From positions 1 through 11,139 of the forward strand of contig DIKU01000050.1 in NCBI GenBank assembly GCA_002424645.1: a stretch of DNA of 11,139 bases, in the 5' to 3' direction. This stretch comes from Pelobacter sp. UBA5610 (lineage in GTDB: Bacteria > Desulfobacterota > Desulfuromonadia > Desulfuromonadales > Syntrophotaleaceae). Below the pieces are notes generated by a model. It ran no database searches and was not told the DNA's origin. It was given only the letters and a program-made list of their open reading frames with translations. Each line of letters opens with the position of its first letter. Position 1 is the stretch's first letter. Made by a program: the position numbers and the translations under genes. This document shows positions 6,650 through 11,139 of the stretch, piece after piece.

Positions 6650-7105
6650 GTGGAAAATCTGACAGAGGAAAAGGTCTGCCAGCTGGCTATGAGCCCCTTG
6701 TATGTACTGTATCTGGTGGCCTCGGAGTACCTGGCGCCAGAGAAGATAACCCAGCGTCATATTGTGCGAGCCATGGAATATGGGCTTGTTGGGCATACAC
6801 CTTTCAGTGAGGCGATTTTTGAGCTGCTCCGTTCAAATTTGCATGAATTTTATGCAGAGATGTCCTCTGAGAGCAGTGCGGACCTGCAGGAGAATTTACG
6901 TGCGGAATTGTCTTCGGTGAACCAAATACTCGGGCAGCTTTCCGGACCACAGGCGATGATTGAAGATTTCAGAACAGCCCTTAAAAACCTTGCTGTCTTT
7001 GTGGCCGGGGGCGGAGCTTTTCGCAAGGATATCCAGGACGCGGGGATGCAGGCCCGGGCCGCGTGGATTTCGGCGTTGCTGGATGGTGCATGTCCGAACA
7101 TGTAG
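6650..7105 (+). CDS. Hypothetical helical protein, 151 residues
   Basis: I do not recognise this family. With the GTG start the protein begins MENLTEEKVCQLAMSPLYVL. It is soluble, with no signal peptide, and appears almost wholly alpha-helical. A hydrophobic first third, with YLVASEYLAPEKITQRHIVR, leads into an acidic middle (HEFYAEMSSESSADLQENL). An amphipathic segment around LSSVNQILGQLSGPQAMIED could form a coiled coil. A glycine-rich patch (VFVAGGGAFRKDI) precedes the end, which is ACPNM. There are only two cysteines and no catalytic motif. Length, helical content and lack of a motif would fit a small regulatory or adaptor protein, but that is a guess. It follows the trmJ terminator, so it has its own promoter, and its stop lies 12 bases from the convergent nitrilase stop with no obvious terminator between. 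Codon use resembles the neighbours, which supports a real gene. Confidence 0.78.
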   Translation: MENLTEEKVCQLAMSPLYVLYLVASEYLAPEKITQRHIVRAMEYGLVGHTPFSEAIFELLRSNLHEFYAEMSSESSADLQENLRAELSSVNQILGQLSGPQAMIEDFRTALKNLAVFVAGGGAFRKDIQDAGMQARAAWISALLDGACPNM

Positions 7106-7117
7106 CCCTCCGGCTTT

Positions 7118-7906
7118 TCATACGCCGCATTGTTGGTAGGTCGAGGTAGCCAGGTTCGCGGCGGCAAGATCCCATTCGATGATCATGATAGTGGAGTCGG
7201 GGGAGCTGAAGGATATCAGTCTCCGGCCATCTTTGACCACCACGGTTTGCGCTTCGGTAAAGTCGAGGGTGTGATCGGCACCGGAGCGATTGCAGACCAG
7301 CAGGGGCAAACCGGTATCCTGAGTACAACGCTCCCACTCGCCGTCGGGACCATGAAAACCGGGAGCCCAAGCGGCGCTGGAAACGAGCATTTGGGCGCCT
7401 TGTTGCTTAAGCGCGATGGCGATTCCAGGGGAAAAGGCATCGCCACAGATCATGATCCCCACATTGCCGACAGGCGGAACCTGGATAGGTGTGGCCTGCA
7501 CGCCGGGGCTGGACCAGGCTTCAGATCCCACGCGTAATGCATTGATTTTGCGGTGCCGGCCTATGATCATGCCGTTGACGATGACGAATACCGAATTGAA
7601 CAGGTGTCCGGAATGTTCGTCACGCTCCGGGTGGGCGAGGAAAACGGTGACCTGCAGTTCGGCAACCTGTCGGCAGAAGGTTGTCATCCATGAATCCGGC
7701 TGCGGAGCGATCCAGTCGGTGCCGATATGATCGGCAAAGCTATAGCCGCAGACGCAGAGTTCCGGGGTGATAATCCATTGCGCGCCAAGGCTTGCCGCCT
7801 TGTTGACGGCATGGATCAGCAGGTTGCGATTTCCTTCAACATCGCCCGGCACGGGCGCAAGGTGCAAAAAGGCTATATGCAGGATCCCGGGTCGGACCGT
7901 TTTCAT
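7118..7906 (-). CDS. Carbon-nitrogen hydrolase (nitrilase superfamily) protein
   Basis: Protein of 262 residues with the complete Glu-Lys-Cys triad of the nitrilase superfamily: E49 in TPELCVCGYSF, K120 in GRHRKINAL and C154 in GIMICGDAFSPG. The family hydrolyses the C-N bond of amides, omega-amides or nitriles through a cysteine thioester. Length and single-domain form are like the omega-amidase/amidase branches. There is no glutamine-dependent NAD synthetase domain, which would make it much longer, and no signal peptide. The start at 7906 is chosen because the protein fold begins there (GILHIAFLHLAPVPGDVEGN) and AAAGGA lies upstream on an A-rich leader. A longer frame to 8062 adds 52 residues without homology-like character. 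The gene is convergent with the unknown helical protein. Substrate cannot be read from the sequence. Confidence 0.92.
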   Translation of the reverse strand: MKTVRPGILHIAFLHLAPVPGDVEGNRNLLIHAVNKAASLGAQWIITPELCVCGYSFADHIGTDWIAPQPDSWMTTFCRQVAELQVTVFLAHPERDEHSGHLFNSVFVIVNGMIIGRHRKINALRVGSEAWSSPGVQATPIQVPPVGNVGIMICGDAFSPGIAIALKQQGAQMLVSSAAWAPGFHGPDGEWERCTQDTGLPLLVCNRSGADHTLDFTEAQTVVVKDGRRLISFSSPDSTIMIIEWDLAAANLATSTYQQCGV

Positions 7907-8108
7907 GGTAGGTGGTTTCCTTTTTTTGAAGGTGTACGTCTGGTTGAGGCGTTTCCCTCGGTATATTGAAGCATTCACTCCCGTGCAAATGTCCTTGTCG
8001 CTGTTCCCGCCTCTATAGAATAAATCTTCCCGCATGGATTTTCCGGATATGATACAATGCACCTATGAGTATAAATGGAAGGCCGCATGGCTGGAAAGGA
8101 TATATACC

Positions 8109-8333
8109 ATGAAAAAGATTTATGAATGCGGAAAATGCGGTGTGGTGACCAGTGAGCGTGACCATCTTTGTGTACCCAAATCTGTGGACACGATGGACGG
8201 TTATTGTGGCTCCACCGGCAACATTTCACATATGTGTGACAGTATTCGGGAAAAAGCGGAGTATACCTGCGTGACTTGTGGACGGACGGCGGAGAAAGCC
8301 GATCTGGTTTGCGATACGGTCAAATTGCACTAA
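8109..8333 (+). CDS. Small double zinc-knuckle protein
   Basis: Protein of 74 residues with eight cysteines. It is built from two copies of one unit: Y5-x-C7-x-x-C10-G followed by C21, and Y52-x-C54-x-x-C57-G followed by C68. The intervals are identical, with ten residues between the last two cysteines of each. Between them lie C33, C43 and H41 (GYCGSTGNISHMCDS). This strongly suggests two treble-clef or zinc-ribbon-like sites, or one shared fold. The start is fixed by GGAAAGGA eight bases before the ATG at 8109. A longer frame from 8034 runs through the promoter region. A possible -10 (TACAAT) lies at 8053-8058. It has no neighbour in operon and a symmetric terminator follows. I do not recognise a named family. 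Binding of zinc, and perhaps nucleic acid or a protein partner, is inference. Confidence 0.8.
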   Translation: MKKIYECGKCGVVTSERDHLCVPKSVDTMDGYCGSTGNISHMCDSIREKAEYTCVTCGRTAEKADLVCDTVKLH

Positions 8334-8375
8334 ATACAGGTTGAAAAGCTTACAAGTCTATAGATGTAAAGATCG

Positions 8376-8409
8376 TAAAAGGGGTCTGGCGCAAGCCAGA
8401 CCCCTTTTA
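8376..8409. terminator. Bidirectional terminator with GCAA tetraloop
   Basis: TAAAAGGGGTCTGGC (8376-8390), the loop GCAA, and GCCAGACCCCTTTTA (8395-8409) form a perfect 15-bp stem capped by a GNRA-type loop. A-runs and T-runs on both sides let it end transcripts of both the zinc-knuckle gene (+) and the MoaD-like gene (-). Confidence 0.92.
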
Positions 8410-8429
8410 TGTTTAACCGCTATTTTCAT

Positions 8430-8654
8430 TCAATAAGGTGAGAAAGCGATATCATCCTCTTCGTGAAGTTCCGTATCCGGTTCGCTTTCCTTGTAGTTGA
8501 TAAACACCAGCTTTATTTTATCGGGATTAAGTTGCAGCCTTGTTGCAAGTTCCCTTGCGGTGGTCCCAGTCGGGACTTCATGCAGGGTGCTAGCGTGGGC
8601 GTTGCAGACGTTTTCTCTTGAGAGATTGTTTAGACATTTGACGTGTATGTTCAT
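8430..8654 (-). CDS. MoaD/ThiS-like beta-grasp protein without C-terminal Gly-Gly
   Basis: Protein of 74 residues with the pattern of ubiquitin-like sulfur carriers: a first strand MNIHVKCL, a helix at about 32-41 (TARELATRLQLNPDKIKLVFIN includes the following strand), and the end segment TELHEEDDIAFSPY, which matches the usual acidic-Asp-x-x-x-hydrophobic-x-Pro lead into the tail. Known carriers (MoaD, ThiS, CysO) end in Gly-Gly, which is adenylated and thiocarboxylated. This one stops right after SPY, with TGA, and the bases beyond the stop do not encode Gly-Gly in any obvious continuation. It could be a structural homologue or a regulator rather than a carrier. The start at 8654 is supported by AAGGGGGT about ten bases upstream. 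An in-frame ATG at 8699 is less favoured. No molybdopterin or thiamine genes are in the window. Confidence 0.75.
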   Translation of the reverse strand: MNIHVKCLNNLSRENVCNAHASTLHEVPTGTTARELATRLQLNPDKIKLVFINYKESEPDTELHEEDDIAFSPY

Positions 8655-8990
8655 AAGGTGCGCACCCCCTTTCACGGGTATATCTGTCCAGCTTACCATT
8701 TTGGGCCGGGTGGTGGCAAACCACGTTCAACCATGTGTCGCCAGCACCATGGTGGTTGAAAATTGGGACTACCCTGCAATATGAGCAGCCCCGCCCAAGT
8801 GCTCGTACTAGGCCTTGCCTGCGCCATGGCAGCTGTTTGGCCAGTGAGGTACGTCACTTCAGCTCAAAACCTATTTTTTTAGGCATTGTTATTGCTAGTT
8901 TTGTTCATTAAGACGATTTTTCCGAATCCGTTGGGTTGTCGGCAGTAGACAGCGTGGCGGCTTTTTTTCTAATAAGTCTAGGGGGAAGTG
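8655..8990. other. Divergent intergenic region with several inverted repeats
   Basis: These 336 bases separate two divergent genes and hold no credible coding sequence. Visible structure: GTGG-CAAA-CCAC (8713-8724); TTCAACCA (8727-8734) pairing with TGGTTGAA (8753-8760); within that interval the palindrome CACCATGGTG (8745-8754); and AGTGA/TCACT (8843-8858). A T-rich stretch with TTGTTA (8886-8891) lies about 100 bases before the cyclase gene. I could not identify a clear promoter for either gene, and I see no match to the c-di-GMP riboswitch core that I know. Confidence 0.5.
8981..8985 (+). promoter_or_regulatory. Ribosome binding site deciding between two adjacent GTG codons
   Basis: GGGGG (with flanking A) precedes two consecutive GTG codons at 8988 and 8991. 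The second leaves a five-base spacing, which is normal. The first would leave only two. The protein therefore most likely starts at 8991. Confidence 0.55.
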
Positions 8991-10241
8991 GTGAAAAAAG
9001 TTCTGGTTGCTGAGGATTCCGGCTTTTTTGGGCGCATGCTGAAAAAAAAACTGGAAGCGGAAACGGGCGCTCAGGTCTGTTGGGCTCAAACGATGGAAGA
9101 AGCCAGTCAATTCATTGACCAGGGGTTGGCGGGATTTTGTGCCGCTATCGTCAACTTTAATCTCCCGGATGCTCCTGGTGGCGAAATTGTCACGATGCTG
9201 AGCGAGCGGGATATCCCGGTCATTGTCTTTACCAGCGTGGTCAATAAGCAGATCCGCGATCGTATATGGGAAAAGAAGGTTGTCGATTACGTTTATAAGG
9301 AAGGTGCCCAGAGCCTCGATTATCTCGCATCGTTGCTCCTGCGGCTCGAGCGCAACCGCAAGATCAAGGTCATGATTGTGGATGATTCCACCATGCAACG
9401 AGATGTTATGGCCGATTTGCTGCGCGTGCATCGTTACCAGGTACTGGAAGCGTCCGATGGCAAAGAAGCTCTGGACTTGCTGTCGAAGCACCCGGACATA
9501 AAGCTGGTAGTCAGTGATTTTCATATGCCCCACATGGATGGGTTTGAGCTGACCCAGAATATCCGCAAAACCCATTCCCGGCAGGATATGGCCATTATCG
9601 GGATATCGGCGCTGGGTGATAATGTCATGGCGGCTCGTTTTCTCAAGTGCGGAGCCAACGATTTCATTATCAAACAGCACTTTCTGACCGAGGAGTTTTA
9701 TTGCCGCGTTACCCAGAGTATCGAAAACCTTGAGAATATTCAGGCCATTCAAAAGGCAGCCATTACCGATTTTCTCACCGGAGTTTCCAACCGGAGGTTT
9801 TTGATCGACCATGGTGAGCGTGTCTACCAGCAAATGCGAAGTTCCTGTTCCTCCCTGTGTTGTGCCATGCTGGACATCGATCATTTTAAAAAGGTTAACG
9901 ATACCTTCGGCCACCATGCCGGCGATATGACCCTTAAACGGGTAGCTGATCTGCTTCAGTCATATCTGCCGGAATCGGGGATTCTTGCGCGTATCGGGGG
10001 TGAAGAGTTTTGCGCTCTGGTGCCCGGATCCAGGGATGAGGTTGTCGCATTGTTTGAGGAAATTCGCTGCGCCATTGCCGAACTGCCGGTTTCTCTGACA
10101 CCCGGTAGCGAAGCCTTCCATATTACCGTCAGTGCCGGCATTTGTTCCGAACCCGGCCGCAATCTCCTTGATATGCTCAGTCGCGCCGATGCTTATCTCT
10201 ATCAGGCCAAGAAAGAAGGCCGCGATCGCGTTGTTTTCTGA
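8991..10241 (+). CDS. Response regulator diguanylate cyclase, REC-REC-GGDEF
   Basis: Soluble protein of 416 residues that should make cyclic di-GMP from two GTP. Receiver 1 (about 3-115) keeps the acidic pocket (E8, D9), T81 and K103, but has Asn55 where the phosphorylated Asp normally is (NFNLP). Receiver 2 (about 126-245) is complete: D131/D132, acceptor D176 in SDFHMPHMDG, S206 and K228. The GGDEF domain (about 255-416) starts with DFLTGVSNRRF, has the metal-binding DIDHFKKVNDTFGHHAGD, and has the active loop GGEEF at 336-340. N303 and D312 match the residues that read guanine, which fits c-di-GMP rather than the Ser variant known for cGAMP-making Hypr enzymes. The inhibitory RxxD site is absent (PESG at 327-330). 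The layout resembles PleD. The cognate kinase is not in the window. Confidence 0.94.
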   Translation: MKKVLVAEDSGFFGRMLKKKLEAETGAQVCWAQTMEEASQFIDQGLAGFCAAIVNFNLPDAPGGEIVTMLSERDIPVIVFTSVVNKQIRDRIWEKKVVDYVYKEGAQSLDYLASLLLRLERNRKIKVMIVDDSTMQRDVMADLLRVHRYQVLEASDGKEALDLLSKHPDIKLVVSDFHMPHMDGFELTQNIRKTHSRQDMAIIGISALGDNVMAARFLKCGANDFIIKQHFLTEEFYCRVTQSIENLENIQAIQKAAITDFLTGVSNRRFLIDHGERVYQQMRSSCSSLCCAMLDIDHFKKVNDTFGHHAGDMTLKRVADLLQSYLPESGILARIGGEEFCALVPGSRDEVVALFEEIRCAIAELPVSLTPGSEAFHITVSAGICSEPGRNLLDMLSRADAYLYQAKKEGRDRVVF

Positions 10242-10322
10242 TAGCCAGGCAGCCAGGCTGACGTCCCTGGCCCAATGTGGTTTAGCGGACGTTGTCGACC
10301 TTTTCCTTTCCCAGAGGGGTTT

Positions 10323-10349
10323 CCATCCTTGCGCATTGCGCAAGGATGG
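10323..10349. terminator. 12-bp hairpin after the cyclase gene
   Basis: CCATCCTTGCGC (10323-10334), ATT loop, GCGCAAGGATGG (10338-10349). A perfect stem about 80 bases after the cyclase stop. Only a poor T-rich stretch (TTAGTCTTTATG) follows, so termination may be partial. It could also be part of the leader of the next gene. Confidence 0.55.
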
Positions 10350-10351
10350 TT

Positions 10352-10391
10352 AGTCTTTATGAGACTGTGAACCGCCGGCGGAATCGCCGGC
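10352..10391 (+). promoter_or_regulatory. Two further hairpins in the leader of the DUF4197 gene
   Basis: AGTCT (10352-10356)/AGACT (10362-10366), then GCCGGCG (10374-10380), GAAT loop, CGCCGGC (10385-10391). The second stem ends seven bases before the AAGGAG ribosome site (10398-10403). Such spacing could affect ribosome access, but no ligand-binding RNA class is recognised. Confidence 0.4.
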
Positions 10392-10410
10392 CTGGAAAAG
10401 GAGATGTGCG

Positions 10411-11139
10411 ATGGCGCGGTTTAAAAAACTGATGATCGGTGGCGTATGTGCCCTGGGCGTGGTTTTTTTCATGCAGAACGCCCACGCGGGATTTCAGGAT
10501 TTCTTCAAGGGCGTTCAGAATGTTTTTACCGGCGGCAGTTCGTTAACCGAAGGGGATATCGCCTCCGGCCTTAAGGAGGCCTTGCAGGTCGGTACCGGAA
10601 ATGCCGTCGCCAATGTCGGCAAACCTGGTGGCTATCTGGACAATCCGCAGATTCGTATTCCGCTGCCGGGGCCGTTGGCAAAGTCGGAGAATTTACTGCG
10701 TCTGGCCGGATATGGGCAGCAGGTGGATGCTTTTTCCCAAAGTATCAACCGTGCCGCCGAAGCGGCCGCTCCCCGGTCCAAGGAGCTCTTCTGGCAGGCT
10801 ATCCGGGAAATGAGTATCGAGGATGCGCGCAAGATCCTAGGAGGTGGCGATACGGCGGCTACTGCTTACTTCAAGGAAAAAACCAGCGGCAATCTGCGGG
10901 AAATTTTCAAACCCATAATCCACGATTCCATGGCGGAAGTCGGTGCGACACGCTATTTTCAGGATCTTGATGCAAAGGTTAAAACCATTCCTTTCGCAGG
11001 TAGCCTGAACCTGGATCTCGACAGTTATGTTACCGATGGTGCCTTGAACGGTCTGTTTGCGGTGGTTGCGGAGGAAGAACGGAAAATCCGGCAGAACCCT
11101 GCGGCACGCACCACCGATCTGCTTAAAAAAGTATTTTCC
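10411..11139 (+). CDS. DUF4197 family exported protein, 3' end outside the window
   Basis: The frame stays open for 243 codons to the window end without a stop. The start has AAGGAG seven bases upstream. Residues 1-26 are a signal peptide: basic start (MARFKK), a hydrophobic core and a cleavage site NAHA|G, with no lipobox. The mature part has the DUF4197 pattern: LTEGDIASGLKEALQVGTGN at 45-64, IRIPLPGPLAKSENLLRLAG at about 77-96, the FWQAIREMSIEDARKILGGG helix at about 127-146, ATAYFKEKT, and a DGALNGLFAVVAEEERKIR helix near the end. The last residues (ARTTDLLKKVFS) match the usual end of the family, so very little is missing. It is probably periplasmic and helical. The function of the family is unknown to me. 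No neighbour explains it. Confidence 0.88.
   Translation, partial: MARFKKLMIGGVCALGVVFFMQNAHAGFQDFFKGVQNVFTGGSSLTEGDIASGLKEALQVGTGNAVANVGKPGGYLDNPQIRIPLPGPLAKSENLLRLAGYGQQVDAFSQSINRAAEAAAPRSKELFWQAIREMSIEDARKILGGGDTAATAYFKEKTSGNLREIFKPIIHDSMAEVGATRYFQDLDAKVKTIPFAGSLNLDLDSYVTDGALNGLFAVVAEEERKIRQNPAARTTDLLKKVFS

Noticed and set aside
7731..7755. GCAAAGC-like stretch recalling the c-di-GMP riboswitch core
   Set aside because: It lies inside the nitrilase coding region on the wrong strand, and the rest of the riboswitch pattern is missing.
8895..9917. Long minus-strand open frame of 340 codons over the cyclase gene
   Set aside because: It lies opposite well-defined REC and GGDEF domains and has no ribosome site or recognisable motif.

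Overview
The window is an ordinary-looking stretch of bacterial chromosome of moderately high GC. I read 13 protein genes, two of them cut by the window edges. There are no rRNA or tRNA genes, no insertion sequences and no CRISPR array. The gene mix suggests an anaerobic, motile deltaproteobacterium-type organism (Desulfuromonadales, Geobacter/Pelobacter-like). It includes a tandem-HAMP chemoreceptor, a response-regulator diguanylate cyclase, a YgbA-type NO-associated protein, a DUF4197 protein and several tiny cysteine-rich proteins. The taxonomic placement is an inference from gene content, not from a marker gene.

Layout from left to right: the 3' part of a methyl-accepting chemotaxis protein (+) ends at a very strong terminator. 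A BASS-type transporter (+) follows, facing a cytosolic cyclophilin (-), with a shared hairpin between them. Next are the Cys-rich YgbA-like protein (-) and, divergent from it, a 62-residue SAP/Rho-N-like protein with five cysteines (+). A divergent isocitrate/isopropylmalate dehydrogenase homologue (-) is divergent from trmJ (+). An unrecognised 151-residue helical protein (+) converges on a nitrilase-superfamily amidohydrolase (-). A 74-residue double-zinc-knuckle protein (+) converges on a MoaD/ThiS-like protein that lacks the terminal Gly-Gly (-), with a symmetric GNRA-loop terminator between them. The window ends with a REC-REC-GGDEF diguanylate cyclase (+) and the nearly complete DUF4197 exported protein (+).

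Strand changes are frequent, intergenic gaps are mostly 100-340 bp, and several genes are followed by hairpins. Most genes therefore look monocistronic and I see no multi-gene pathway cluster. The chemoreceptor and the diguanylate cyclase fit motility and lifestyle control. TrmJ and the cyclophilin are housekeeping. I found no convincing new multi-gene system. The most worthwhile leads are the pseudo-receiver plus missing inhibitory site in the diguanylate cyclase, the internally duplicated Zn-knuckle protein, the MoaD-like protein without its reactive C-terminus, the dehydrogenase with a rewritten substrate loop, and the structured leader of the DUF4197 gene.
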